A DNA stretch of 64,000 nucleotides from DAISKN01 sp963716925 (GTDB lineage Bacteria > Acidobacteriota > Vicinamibacteria > Marinacidobacterales > SMYC01): assembly GCA_963716925.1 (NCBI GenBank), contig CAVQUX010000025.1, positions 248,001 to 312,000 on the forward strand, written 5' to 3'. Below the pieces are notes generated by a model. It was not told the DNA's origin, searched no databases, and saw nothing but the letters and a program-made list of their open reading frames with translations. Within the stretch, counting starts at the first letter, position 1, and the number at the start of each line of letters is the position of its first letter. The position numbers were made by a program, and so were the translations under genes. Below are positions 35,093 through 44,484 of this stretch, in pieces.

Positions 35093-35602
35093 GTGGCTGA
35101 GTTCAAACTGAAGGCGATCCAGAAAGAAGCGGTCCGGTCGGCGCTCGACAAGGCCGTCTGGTACCGCGCCTTGAACGAGCCGCTCGAGGCGGAGAGCATC
35201 TGCCGCGACGTACTCGATGTCGACCCCGACAACCAGGAGGCGCTCGCCGCGCTCCTCCTCGCCCTCACCGACCAGTTCACCCGCGGGCTCAAGAACCGCT
35301 ATCGCGAAGCGAAGGAGCTCGCGGAGCGCCTCCAAAGCGAGTACGACCAGGAGTATTACGCGGGAATCATCGCCGAGCGGCGGGCGAAGACCCAGTACCA
35401 TCAAGGGATTCCCGGGGCGGGCCATCTGGCGTACGAGGGAATCAAGGCCGCGATGGCCCACTACGAGCGGGCGGAGAAGGTGAGGCCGCCGGGAAACGAC
35501 GACGCCCTCCTTCGCTGGAACGCCTGCGCGCGGCTCCTCATGCACTCCCCCGACATCCGTCCCGAGCCCGCCTCGGCCCACGATCCCGTCGAGCTCGAAT
35601 AG
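35093..35602 (+). CDS. TPR-like hypothetical protein
   Basis: A 169-residue soluble, mostly helical protein. Residues 20-60 read like a tetratricopeptide unit (EAESICRDVLDVDPDNQEALAALLLAL), and residues 115-135 resemble another (AMAHYERAEKVRPPGNDDAL). The start is GTG at 35093 with a weak GGAAGA upstream. It lies 32 bp after sdhB and may be cotranscribed with sdhCAB. I do not recognise a specific family. An assembly or scaffolding role is possible but unsupported. Confidence 0.75.
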   Translation: MAEFKLKAIQKEAVRSALDKAVWYRALNEPLEAESICRDVLDVDPDNQEALAALLLALTDQFTRGLKNRYREAKELAERLQSEYDQEYYAGIIAERRAKTQYHQGIPGAGHLAYEGIKAAMAHYERAEKVRPPGNDDALLRWNACARLLMHSPDIRPEPASAHDPVELE

Positions 35603-35706
35603 CCCGCCCGGCTGTTCCGTTTGACCCCGCCGGATTCATTTGTTGAGATAGAGGTGTCCGTCGTAACCCACCCCAGACGGGACCTTAAAAAATTCGAGGG
35701 AAGTCT

Positions 35707-38700
35707 ATGAGGTCGACCCGCGTGGCGGGCTTGCGTCGTCTCGCCTGCCTGTTCGTTACCGCTCTCGCGCTGGCTCGAAGCGCGTCGGCCCAGGTGTGCT
35801 CGGAGGCGAGCCTCGATTATCTGAGTACGGACAACGAGTCGAGCGGCGGCAGGGAGCCCCGCGAAATGGCCCTCGGCCGATTCAACCTCGATCCGTTCCC
35901 CGATCTCGCGGTCCAGCACCGCTCCTCGAACGAGGTGGGAATCCTTCACGGTGATGGGCCGGGGTTCAAACTGCACATCGTTCTCTCGTTCTCCGACGCC
36001 ATTTCCGACGTCGTTGCCGCGGACTTCAACCACGACGGCTGGGACGACGTCGCGGTCTCGGTGACTTCGAAGGACGAGATCCACGTGCGCCTCTCGAACC
36101 GCTCCGGTGGGTTCGACGACGCAGTGGCGTTCCGCGTCCAGAGTCAGCCCACGGCGCTCTCCGTCGGGGACTACGACGACGACGGCCACCTGGACATCGC
36201 GGCCTTCAACAGCGGTGACGCCAACCTCTCCATTCTCCGCGGCAGCGGCTCCGGATCGTTTACGGAGCTTCCGCCCTTCGGCTTGCCCTGGGCCTCGCAG
36301 CTCGCGACCGGGGACGTGGACGAGGACGGAAATCTCGACATCGTCGCCGCGGATCCGAACAACGACCGGATTCACGTGGCTCTGCTCAAAGACGATGGCT
36401 CGCTCGACTCCCTCACCAGCTTCACCCCCTCGGCCTCGCGGCCCGAGGGCCTCACCCTCGGGGACTTCAACCGAGACGGGGCCCTCGACGTGGTCACGGT
36501 GACCCAGACGCGCGAAATCGAGTTCCTCCGAGGCGATGGCGGGGGCGGGTTCTCTACCGGGACGCCGCAGGGCCTCGGGGCAGCCGCGCCGACGCGGGTC
36601 GCCTCCGCCGACATGGACAATGACGGCGATCCGGACGCCGTGGTCTCCGACGAGGGCCTGGACTCGGTCCACGTCCTCATCAACGACGGGAAGGGGAACT
36701 TCGTCGGCAACGCCTCCTTCCCCACCGCCGGGCCCAGCGGGGACGTGGTCGTCGAGGACTTCAACCTGGACGGCCGCGACGACGTCGCTCTCAGCATCTG
36801 GAGCGGCGATCGGATCCAGAGCTTCCTGAACGACCTGGGAATCGGCTGCCCGAAGCCGTCGTTCGAGAGGCTCGCCCGATCCTTCCCGGTGAGCTCCGCG
36901 CCGAAGCCGATCGCCGCCGCCGACTTCGACCGGGACGGGAGCCTCGACTTCGTGACGGCGAACCTGTCCGGGAACGGCTATACCCGCTACCTCGGTCTCG
37001 GGAACGGAGACTTCAGCTCACCGGAGTCAGGCTTCTCCTGGCCGGCTCCCTCCTCGAACGCGCCGGCGGATTTCGACTTCGATGGGGATATCGACGTCGC
37101 CGTCGCGGTCGCCTCGAACGTCTTCGTCCAGAACAACAACGCGGGCTCACTGGGTGCCACCCTCAGCGTTCCCGTCTCGAACGGCATACATGTCGTCGCC
37201 GCCGACGTGAGCTCCGACGGAAAGCCGGATATCGTCGTCGCCCGGACGACGAACGTGGCGGTGGTGTTGAACGACGGGTTCGGCGGCTTCCTCGCCCCAA
37301 TCAACTACCCCGCCGGAGCGGCTCCGCGGGCCATCGCCGCCGCGGACTTCGACAACGACGGACTCCAGGACCTCGCCGTCGCCGAAGCGGGCAGCCAGGT
37401 CTTCTTCCTCAAGAACTCGGGCGCCGGCGCGTTCACACCGAACGGCTCCCTCGCGCTTTCCGCACCGCCGACGGCCCTGAAGGCCGTGGACATGAACGGG
37501 GATGGAAACAAAGACCTGGTGGTGACCGTGGGCGCGGCGCCCGCCGCCAGGCTCCAGACGCGACTGGGCAACGGCGCGTTCGGATTCGGTGCACCCGCCG
37601 CAAACGTACTTACGGACGACGCCGCGGCCTCGCCTCAGGCTCTCGAGGTGTTCGACTTCGACGGCAACGGGACGAAAGACGTCGCTCTCGCTCTCGCGGC
37701 CACGCCCCGGGTGCGCGTCTTTTCGGGAACGGGGAGCGGAGGATTTGTTTCGACGACGTTCACCGAGATGTTGCCCGCGGCTCCAGGCGCGCTTTCCGCC
37801 GGCGACTTCGATCGGGACGGACTCCCCGACCTCGTCGTGAGCGTGCCGTCGACGAGCGAGGTCTTCGCCCTGATGGGGAACGGCGCGGGTCGCTTCTCCC
37901 CCGACTTCCTTCCCGCTCCGTCGGCGAGCGCGGACAGCCGAGGGGTCGCCTACGGCGACTTCGACGGCGAGGGCCGTCTGGACATCGTCGTCGCCAACAC
38001 GGCCGACGACAGCATTTCCGTCTTTCTCGGGCAGGACACGTTCGGATTCGATTCCGGGATCCCAACGGGCTCTCTCGGCAAGCCGGTGTGGGTCACCGTG
38101 GACGATTTCGACAGCGACGGGAAGCTCGACGTTGTGGTTTCGGCGGAAGGGAGCCGGGAGCTGGGATTCCACAAGGGCCGAGGCGACGGGAACTTCGATC
38201 CCGCGGTGAAGACGTCGGTTTCGGGGAACCCTTACATCGCGAGGTCCGCGGACTTCGACCTCGACGGGAATCCCGATATCGTTGTCATTGTCGGGACCGG
38301 GGTCCAGTACTTCCGGGGAGATGGAAGCGGCGGATTCAGCCACGTGAGCGACCACGGGCTCGGTGGACCTGGCTCCGGCCTCGTCGTCGGGGACTTCAAT
38401 CGGGACGGGCTCATGGACTTCGCCGGCGCCCAGATAGCCGACCATTCCATCGTGAGGTTTCTCGGCACGGGTCCGGGAACGTTCGGGGCGGGTTTGGGCG
38501 TCACCACGTTTTCGAGGCCCCTCGACTTCGACGCCGGCGACGTCAACCTGGACGGATTTCTCGACCTCGCCGTTCCCCTCGAGGGCACCGACGAGGTGCG
38601 GATCCTCTTCGGGAACGGTTCTGGCACCTTCACTCCCGGACCCGCGGGCAGCGTCCCGAAGACCCCGAAAGTGGCTCGCCTGCTCGACTACAACCGGGAC

Positions 38701-41265
38701 GGGTTTCTGGACTTCGTCGTCGCGAGCGAGAGCGACCACGTCCTCTCCTTCTATTCCGGAAACGGCACCGGAGGCTTCGCCAAAGACGACACCCGCCCGG
38801 CGCCCGTGCGCCGGCCGACCTGGATGACGGTCGCCGACTTCGACTTCGACGGGCGCACCGACGTCGCCGTCGTGGGGAATTCCGGCCTCGACGGGGACCC
38901 CGCGGGTGTGGCCGCCATCCGCAACACCAACTGCCGGTCGCGCCACCTCCAACTCCTCCAGGATGTTTCCGCCTGCGACCTTCCCAACCAGCCGTTCGCC
39001 GCGCAGCCGCAGCTGCGCATCGAAGACGACGGCGCGAACCTCATCGAGTGCGAGAACCGGGACGTGGTCGCGTCGATTCGCCCTGGAACCGGCTCCCCGG
39101 GGGCGTCTCTCCTCCCGCCGACCAGCGTCACGCCGTCTTCTGGCATCGCCAGCTATACGAGCCTCGGCGTCGACCAGGGAGGCGCCGGGTTCCAGATTCA
39201 GTTCCTTCTCGGGGACGCGCGTCCGAAGCTCTCCCGCCGCTTCAGCCAGGCGCTCGCCCCGGTAATCTCGGGCCCGGCCGCAATCTGCGAGGGCGACCCC
39301 GCGGTCTACACGGCGGACACCACCTACGACTACTACGACTGGCGGCTGGACACGTCACCCGTCTCCATGGCCCCCTCGATCGACCTCACCGGGGCCCTGA
39401 CCCCCGGCCTGCGCGACCTGGACCTCTTCGTCTTCAGCGATACCTGCAGCGGCTCCACGTTTCTTGCGATCGACGTGACGGCGCAGCTCTCGAGCGTCGC
39501 GATTCTTCCCGCGGGACCGCTCACGGTCTGCGACAGTTGCACGGGCCCGATCGCGACCTCGACCGTCACCGGCGGCGGTGCGGTCACGTATCAATGGGGC
39601 TACCGGACAACCCCGGTGACGGGCTCCATCACTCCACTCGCGGGCGAGACGAACCCCACGTACACCGTCGAGGGCGCGGACTTCGGAGTGGGAACCTTCT
39701 ACCTCGTGCTCACCGTCACGCCCGCGTGCGGATCTCCGCAGGCATCGAACGACGTCGAGATCGACGTCCAGACGAGCACCGGGCTCGATCCCCTCGAAGC
39801 CTTCACGGCGCTCGCGACCAACAACCAGGTGCGTCTGGAGTTCTCGACGACCGCGACCGGGCTCTGCGCCGGAATCCGCATCCTTCGGAACAGCATCGAC
39901 TTTCCCCCGGATCCCCACGCTACCGGCGCTCCGAACGTCTGGATCGGGGGGGCGGACTTCCCCTGCCCGGGAAGCCACGAGGCCGACTTTACCGACCTCG
40001 CCGTATCGAACGGCACGGATTACTTGTACTCCGCCTGGGTGAAGGACGCGGGCGGGAGCTTCTCGATCGCGAAGAACGTGAAGTCCGCTCCCTTCGACAA
40101 CACCACGGGACCGGTCAAGTGGGCGTACAGTACCGGAGCTACTTCCATGTCGGAAGCGGGACTCCGCATCGCGGGAGGGCAGGTCTCCGTCTACGTCGTC
40201 TCGAACGACACCCTGGCCCACGCAATCAACGGAGGTGGGGGTGCGAACGGCGGATGGTGGCTCGACAACGCCAAGCCCTATCCGCTGGGGCTCCCCTCAC
40301 AGGTGAAGCCTCCCGTCGTGCCCTTCCAGGTGGGGGCCGTGCCCGGAGGAGCGCTCTTCGTCACCTCCCAGGATGGCAACGTCTACGCGATCAACGCGAG
40401 CTCGATGAACGAGATCTGGAACGCTCCCGTCGGCGAAATGGTCACGGGCGCCGCCTCCGGGATCTTCGCGAACTTCGGCGGCGCGAAGCATCTCGTCTTC
40501 GCGGGAAGCCGGAACACGATTTCGCCTTCCAGCGAGTTCCTCGCCTACAACGTGGACGATGGAGCCCCGGAATGGGTATTCGACAACAATCCGGGCGGCA
40601 CGATCGGGCCTATCCTGGGGGGCTCTTCCGTCGACTACGCGGGGCAGCGCGTGTTCTTCGGAAGCCGGCAGGGAACGTCGTTGCAGACAATCTGGGCCCT
40701 GGACATCTCCCAGGATGATCAGGTCAGTCTCGATTGGTCCAAGAACATCGGCGAGGTCGACGGAACTCCTGTCTTCCTGAGCTCACCGACTCCCCGGGTC
40801 GCGGTCGGGACGAACGGGGGCACGGTCGAGCTTCTCGACGCCAACGCTCTCGGAGCTTCGTTGTGGCTCAGTCCTTACAGCACCGGTGACGGATCCGTGA
40901 AGGGCTTCGTGTTCCCTCACACCCACGCCGGGATTCGGTATTTCATGTTCTCGACGAGCAGCCGGGTGACCTCCATCCGCCACAACGGCGACGGCGTGGA
41001 TCCCACATTGCACTGGCAGCTGCCCTTCGTCTCCCCCTCGACTCCGATCGCCCTTCCGGGGACGACGTCGGCGCTCGTGGGAAGCGGCGACGGAAGGCTG
41101 TACCTGATCACCGGGATCGACACCTCCACGCCGTTGACCGTACCGCTCCAGCTCGGCGATGGCTCGGCCAGCGTGGGCGTCCCGACGTTCGACGTCGTCA
41201 ACCGCGTGATCTATGTCGGCACCGAAGATGGAGTGATCCGCGCGATCGCGTACCCGTTCCCCTAG
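35707..41265 (+). CDS. Large secreted FG-GAP/VCBS-repeat protein with C-terminal PQQ-like propeller
   Basis: A 1852-residue exoprotein. The signal peptide ends near SASA-QVC. Residues about 50-1070 contain about 20 copies of a calcium-binding DXDXDGXXD motif (for example DFNHDGWDD, DFDRDGLPD), the mark of FG-GAP/VCBS beta-propeller repeats. A Cys-containing linker, Ig/PKD-like segments (ICEGDPAVYTADTTYDYYDW) and an FN3-like segment lead to a C-terminal PQQ-type propeller (DGNVYAINASSMNEIWNAPVG). GAGGGAAG lies 6 nt before the ATG at 35707. It is probably a calcium-stabilised surface adhesin or binding protein. No catalytic domain is visible. Confidence 0.85.
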   Translation: MRSTRVAGLRRLACLFVTALALARSASAQVCSEASLDYLSTDNESSGGREPREMALGRFNLDPFPDLAVQHRSSNEVGILHGDGPGFKLHIVLSFSDAISDVVAADFNHDGWDDVAVSVTSKDEIHVRLSNRSGGFDDAVAFRVQSQPTALSVGDYDDDGHLDIAAFNSGDANLSILRGSGSGSFTELPPFGLPWASQLATGDVDEDGNLDIVAADPNNDRIHVALLKDDGSLDSLTSFTPSASRPEGLTLGDFNRDGALDVVTVTQTREIEFLRGDGGGGFSTGTPQGLGAAAPTRVASADMDNDGDPDAVVSDEGLDSVHVLINDGKGNFVGNASFPTAGPSGDVVVEDFNLDGRDDVALSIWSGDRIQSFLNDLGIGCPKPSFERLARSFPVSSAPKPIAAADFDRDGSLDFVTANLSGNGYTRYLGLGNGDFSSPESGFSWPAPSSNAPADFDFDGDIDVAVAVASNVFVQNNNAGSLGATLSVPVSNGIHVVAADVSSDGKPDIVVARTTNVAVVLNDGFGGFLAPINYPAGAAPRAIAAADFDNDGLQDLAVAEAGSQVFFLKNSGAGAFTPNGSLALSAPPTALKAVDMNGDGNKDLVVTVGAAPAARLQTRLGNGAFGFGAPAANVLTDDAAASPQALEVFDFDGNGTKDVALALAATPRVRVFSGTGSGGFVSTTFTEMLPAAPGALSAGDFDRDGLPDLVVSVPSTSEVFALMGNGAGRFSPDFLPAPSASADSRGVAYGDFDGEGRLDIVVANTADDSISVFLGQDTFGFDSGIPTGSLGKPVWVTVDDFDSDGKLDVVVSAEGSRELGFHKGRGDGNFDPAVKTSVSGNPYIARSADFDLDGNPDIVVIVGTGVQYFRGDGSGGFSHVSDHGLGGPGSGLVVGDFNRDGLMDFAGAQIADHSIVRFLGTGPGTFGAGLGVTTFSRPLDFDAGDVNLDGFLDLAVPLEGTDEVRILFGNGSGTFTPGPAGSVPKTPKVARLLDYNRDGFLDFVVASESDHVLSFYSGNGTGGFAKDDTRPAPVRRPTWMTVADFDFDGRTDVAVVGNSGLDGDPAGVAAIRNTNCRSRHLQLLQDVSACDLPNQPFAAQPQLRIEDDGANLIECENRDVVASIRPGTGSPGASLLPPTSVTPSSGIASYTSLGVDQGGAGFQIQFLLGDARPKLSRRFSQALAPVISGPAAICEGDPAVYTADTTYDYYDWRLDTSPVSMAPSIDLTGALTPGLRDLDLFVFSDTCSGSTFLAIDVTAQLSSVAILPAGPLTVCDSCTGPIATSTVTGGGAVTYQWGYRTTPVTGSITPLAGETNPTYTVEGADFGVGTFYLVLTVTPACGSPQASNDVEIDVQTSTGLDPLEAFTALATNNQVRLEFSTTATGLCAGIRILRNSIDFPPDPHATGAPNVWIGGADFPCPGSHEADFTDLAVSNGTDYLYSAWVKDAGGSFSIAKNVKSAPFDNTTGPVKWAYSTGATSMSEAGLRIAGGQVSVYVVSNDTLAHAINGGGGANGGWWLDNAKPYPLGLPSQVKPPVVPFQVGAVPGGALFVTSQDGNVYAINASSMNEIWNAPVGEMVTGAASGIFANFGGAKHLVFAGSRNTISPSSEFLAYNVDDGAPEWVFDNNPGGTIGPILGGSSVDYAGQRVFFGSRQGTSLQTIWALDISQDDQVSLDWSKNIGEVDGTPVFLSSPTPRVAVGTNGGTVELLDANALGASLWLSPYSTGDGSVKGFVFPHTHAGIRYFMFSTSSRVTSIRHNGDGVDPTLHWQLPFVSPSTPIALPGTTSALVGSGDGRLYLITGIDTSTPLTVPLQLGDGSASVGVPTFDVVNRVIYVGTEDGVIRAIAYPFP

Positions 41266-41279
41266 CCATTCTTGCTAGG

Positions 41280-42206
41280 ATGGCGGTCCGGAGGTCGATC
41301 GCGATGCCTGTGCTCCTTCTACTGGGTCTCCTTTCCGCGGCGGCCGCGCCGCAGAAGCTGTCTCCACCCGCTCTGAACGAGATGGTCGAGACCGAGCGGG
41401 CGTTCGCGGCGCTCGGCGCGGAGAAGGGGGTCCGTGAATCCTTCTTCGAGTTCTTCGGCGAGGAAGGAATCACGTTCAATCCAAACCCCCAGAAGTTCCG
41501 GGAGTTCGCGCGCAAGAACCCGCTTCCCGACCCGCCTCCGCCGCGGGAGTTCAAGCTCGAATGGTGGCCGGTCTACGGCGACGTCGCGGAGTCCGGCGAC
41601 CTCGGCTACAACACCGGCCCCACGCTCTTCACCGACCTGACCGCGAAGAATCGTCCTTCGGGACACGGCTATTTCTTCTCGGTCTGGAAGAAGCAGCCCG
41701 ACGGAAGCTGGCGGGTGGCGGTGGACATGGGGGCGGACTCGCCGGGCCCGGATCCCGCGCACCAGGATCGGCTGCGTTACGAGCGCGCCCCGCAGGAACC
41801 CTCGAAGGGCATCCCCCCGAAGGACACCGCCCAGGGGCGATCGGAGGTTCTGGAGCTCGAGTCCCGGTTTCGCGAGACCCTCACGCGCGAGGGCGTGCAC
41901 GAGGGGTACCTCGCGGTCGTGGGAGATCATGCGCGGGTCCATCGTGTGAAGAACTTCCCCGTTCTCGGGAAGAAGGCCATCGGCGACTTCTTCGCCAATT
42001 CAAAGCGGACGCTGGTCGCCTGGGAGGGCATCGACGGCGGAGTCGCCGCCTCGGGCGAGCTCGCCTACGCCTACGGCCGCTACGAGCTGAAGCAGGACGC
42101 CGGCGAGACCGAGAAGGGCTACTTCACTCACGTGTGGAAGCGCGACGGAAACGGCGAGTGGAAGCTCGTCGCCGACGTGGCGAGCCCCCTGCAGGAGCGC
42201 AGGTAG
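41280..42206 (+). CDS. Secreted protein with two NTF2-like (DUF4440-type) domains
   Basis: A 308-residue protein with an N-terminal signal peptide and two similar halves, each reading like an NTF2/SnoaL domain: GDVAESGDLGYNTGP with FFSVWKKQPDGSWRVAVDMG, and GGVAASGELAYAYGRYEL with FTHVWKRDGNGEWKLVADV. The matching ends suggest an internal duplication. The function is unknown; such domains can bind small molecules. The ATG at 41304 is an alternative start with GGAGG 9 nt upstream, but the start at 41280 keeps two Arg in the signal n-region. It begins 14 bp after the large exoprotein. Confidence 0.7.
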   Translation: MAVRRSIAMPVLLLLGLLSAAAAPQKLSPPALNEMVETERAFAALGAEKGVRESFFEFFGEEGITFNPNPQKFREFARKNPLPDPPPPREFKLEWWPVYGDVAESGDLGYNTGPTLFTDLTAKNRPSGHGYFFSVWKKQPDGSWRVAVDMGADSPGPDPAHQDRLRYERAPQEPSKGIPPKDTAQGRSEVLELESRFRETLTREGVHEGYLAVVGDHARVHRVKNFPVLGKKAIGDFFANSKRTLVAWEGIDGGVAASGELAYAYGRYELKQDAGETEKGYFTHVWKRDGNGEWKLVADVASPLQERR

Positions 42207-42282
42207 GCTCGAGCCTCGCGCCATCTATGGCGTGCACAATGACGGTGCAGCGCCCCCGGAGCGGCTCGTCGACGCGATGCGG

Positions 42283-42291
42283 TGATAAGAT
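42283..42291 (+). promoter_or_regulatory. Extended -10 (TGATAAGAT) for the DUF3500 gene
   Basis: TGATAAGAT combines a TGN extension with TAAGAT (4 of 6 to consensus). It ends 7 nt before the ATG at 42299, and no Shine-Dalgarno sequence fits between. Confidence 0.4.
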
Positions 42292-42298
42292 CGCCGTC

Positions 42299-43492
42299 AT
42301 GCGGAAAGCATGGCGCGCTGCCCTACTTCTGGTCCCGCCCACTCTCGCCGGGTGGTACGTGGCGTCCGCGCAAAGCGGGCAGTCCCGTGAGCAAGCGGCC
42401 CTGGCCGAGCCCTTTCGCGGGGTGACGACCGACGGTCGTCCCATCGAAGGTCTGTTCCCCATCCGCGTCATTGGCGTCTCGACGGCTCCGGTGGTCGAGG
42501 CGGCGAAAGCGTTTCTCTCCGCCCTCTCTTCCGAACAGCGCTCGCGCACGGAGTATCCGGTCGACGACGTCGAGTGGCGCCGCTGGAACAACGTCCACCG
42601 GTACACTCGCCAGGGGGTGAGCTTCAAGGAGATGGACGAGCCGCAGCGCGAGGCGGCATTCGGCTTGCTTCGAGCCGGCCTCAGCGCCCGGGGATTCGAG
42701 AAGTCACGGAACGTCATGCGGCTCAACGAGCACCTCGCGGAGCTCGTCTCGAAGCACGAGGAGTACGGCGAGTACCTCTACCACCTCACCGTCATGGGGG
42801 AGCCGTCCACCGTAGCACCCTGGGGATGGCAGCTCGACGGGCACCACCTCGTCGTCAACTATTTCGTACTTCGCGACCAGGTGGTCATGACCCCCTCGTT
42901 CATGGGCTCGGAGCCGGTGGTGGCGCTCTCGGGGAAATTCGAGGGAACCGCCGTGCTCCAGGACGAGCAGGGCAAAGGGCTCGCCCTCCTGTCGTCGCTC
43001 GACGACCAGCAGCGCAAGAAGGCCATTCTGGAAGCGCAGAAAACGACGAACGACGCCAAGGCGCAGGCGTTCTCGGACAACCTGGTCCTGGCCTACGCCG
43101 GAATACCAGGACGGGAGCTATCGAGCTCCCAGAAGAAGCTCCTTCTGGATCTGATCGGCGAGTACGTCTTCAACATGGACGAAGGCCACGCGCGAATCAA
43201 GATGCAGGAGGTGGAAGCCCATCTCGACGAGACCTACTTCGCCTGGATCGGCGATACCGGTCCCGAGAGCATCTTCTACTATCGAGTGCACAGTCCGGTC
43301 ATCCTCATCGAGTTCGACCACCAGGGGCCGATAGCGCTCGAAGGCCCCAAGGTCGCCTCGCGCCGCCACGTCCATTCTCTGGTGCGGACCCCCAACGGAA
43401 ACGACTACGGGAAGGATCTCCTGCGGCAGCACTACGAGGCCCACCGGACCGACCCGGCGCACGGACACGCGCACGAGCTTCCGGGGCGCTAG
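42299..43492 (+). CDS. DUF3500 domain-containing secreted protein
   Basis: A 397-residue protein with a signal peptide (RKAWRAALLLVPPTLAGWYVASAQS). The body has the DUF3500 features: FLSALSSEQRSRTEYPVDDVEWRRWNN, then GWQLDGHHLVVNYFVLRDQV and a C-terminal PVILIEFDHQGPIAL with a His-rich end (RRHVHSLVRTPNGNDYG). The family is uncharacterised; the repeated His and Asp hint at metal binding. I chose the ATG at 42299; the longer frame upstream reads the NTF2-like gene out of frame. The stop overlaps the convergent amidohydrolase by 4 bp. Confidence 0.82.
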   Translation: MRKAWRAALLLVPPTLAGWYVASAQSGQSREQAALAEPFRGVTTDGRPIEGLFPIRVIGVSTAPVVEAAKAFLSALSSEQRSRTEYPVDDVEWRRWNNVHRYTRQGVSFKEMDEPQREAAFGLLRAGLSARGFEKSRNVMRLNEHLAELVSKHEEYGEYLYHLTVMGEPSTVAPWGWQLDGHHLVVNYFVLRDQVVMTPSFMGSEPVVALSGKFEGTAVLQDEQGKGLALLSSLDDQQRKKAILEAQKTTNDAKAQAFSDNLVLAYAGIPGRELSSSQKKLLLDLIGEYVFNMDEGHARIKMQEVEAHLDETYFAWIGDTGPESIFYYRVHSPVILIEFDHQGPIALEGPKVASRRHVHSLVRTPNGNDYGKDLLRQHYEAHRTDPAHGHAHELPGR

Positions 43493-44478
43493 ATCCCGAA
43501 AACTTTCCGAGCGTTCCCGCCCCGAACACGGTCCCGGACCTCGCCCGTGAGGGCGTCGACCCGGGAGAGGCAGCCCGCCATATCCCCGATGTTATGGGGA
43601 TAGTCCGAGCCGTAGAGAACGTTCTCGGGACCGCAGACCGAGACCGCGAGCTCGAGCGCTTCCTGCCGGAAGACCACCGTGTCGACGTAGATACGGCGCA
43701 GGTACTCTCCGGGTGCCACGTCGGTCTGTTCGCGGCATGTGGGAATCCTCTCGTGGCAGATGTCGAGCCGCCCGATCAAGTACGGAAGCGCCCCGCCGCC
43801 GTGGGACGCGATGAGCTTCACGTTCGGATAGCGGTCGAGGAACCCGTCGTAGAACATCCGGGCGAGCGCGAGCGTGGTGTCGAAGACGAACCCCACCGGA
43901 GGCACGAGGTTGTGCTTCGACATATCCATGTCGCGGACTCCCGGGGGCGCCGTCGGGTGCACCAGCACCGGAAGAGCGGCGTCGTCGATCGCCTGCCAGA
44001 TATCGGCGAACGCCGGCTCGGTCAGAGATCGCCCGTCGACGTTCGCGAGCACCATCACTCCGACCGCGCCCTCTCGAAGGGCGCGAGCGAGCTCCTCGAG
44101 AGCGAGGGACGGATGCTGCCACGGAAGCGACGCGAACCAGCGGATGCGGTCGGGGTACGTCCTTTCGGCGGCCGACATGTCGTCGTTCAGGATCCGGGCC
44201 GCCTCGAGGCTCGTCGCCGCATCCCCCCAGTAGACGTTGGGACAGGTGAGCGACAGAACGGCCACGTCCACTCCCGCGCGGTCCATGTTCCGAATGCGGA
44301 GATCGTAGTCGAACATCGCGGGAAGGGGTGTCATGAAAGGCGCTCCGTCCATGTGGATCACGTCGGGAATCGCTCCGACGGGCGCGACGCTGTAGCGGGG
44401 TCCGCCTTTCCTCTTCAAGAGGTCGAGCCAATCCCGGTGGAGCATGTGGGTATGGACGTCGATGACCGGGCTTGCCAT
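43489..44478 (-). CDS. Amidohydrolase family 2 (ACMSD-like decarboxylase/hydrolase)
   Basis: A 329-residue TIM-barrel metalloenzyme. Metal ligands appear in IDVHTHML near the N-terminus, PVLVHPTAPP near residue 165, IASHGGGALPYL, and GSDYPHNIGDM near residue 300. This set is typical of aminocarboxymuconate-semialdehyde decarboxylase-like proteins (amidohydrolase_2), which include decarboxylases and lactonases. The substrate cannot be read. It is 6 bp downstream of the YtcJ-type amidohydrolase, so the two are probably cotranscribed. Confidence 0.87.
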   Translation of the reverse strand: MASPVIDVHTHMLHRDWLDLLKRKGGPRYSVAPVGAIPDVIHMDGAPFMTPLPAMFDYDLRIRNMDRAGVDVAVLSLTCPNVYWGDAATSLEAARILNDDMSAAERTYPDRIRWFASLPWQHPSLALEELARALREGAVGVMVLANVDGRSLTEPAFADIWQAIDDAALPVLVHPTAPPGVRDMDMSKHNLVPPVGFVFDTTLALARMFYDGFLDRYPNVKLIASHGGGALPYLIGRLDICHERIPTCREQTDVAPGEYLRRIYVDTVVFRQEALELAVSVCGPENVLYGSDYPHNIGDMAGCLSRVDALTGEVRDRVRGGNARKVFGI

Positions 44479-44484
44479 GGGGAC

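Noticed and set aside
37147..38952. A 601-codon minus-strand frame under the FG-GAP gene
   Set aside because: It is a GC-rich shadow of the calcium repeats, made of Val/Glu-rich repeats with no independent motif.
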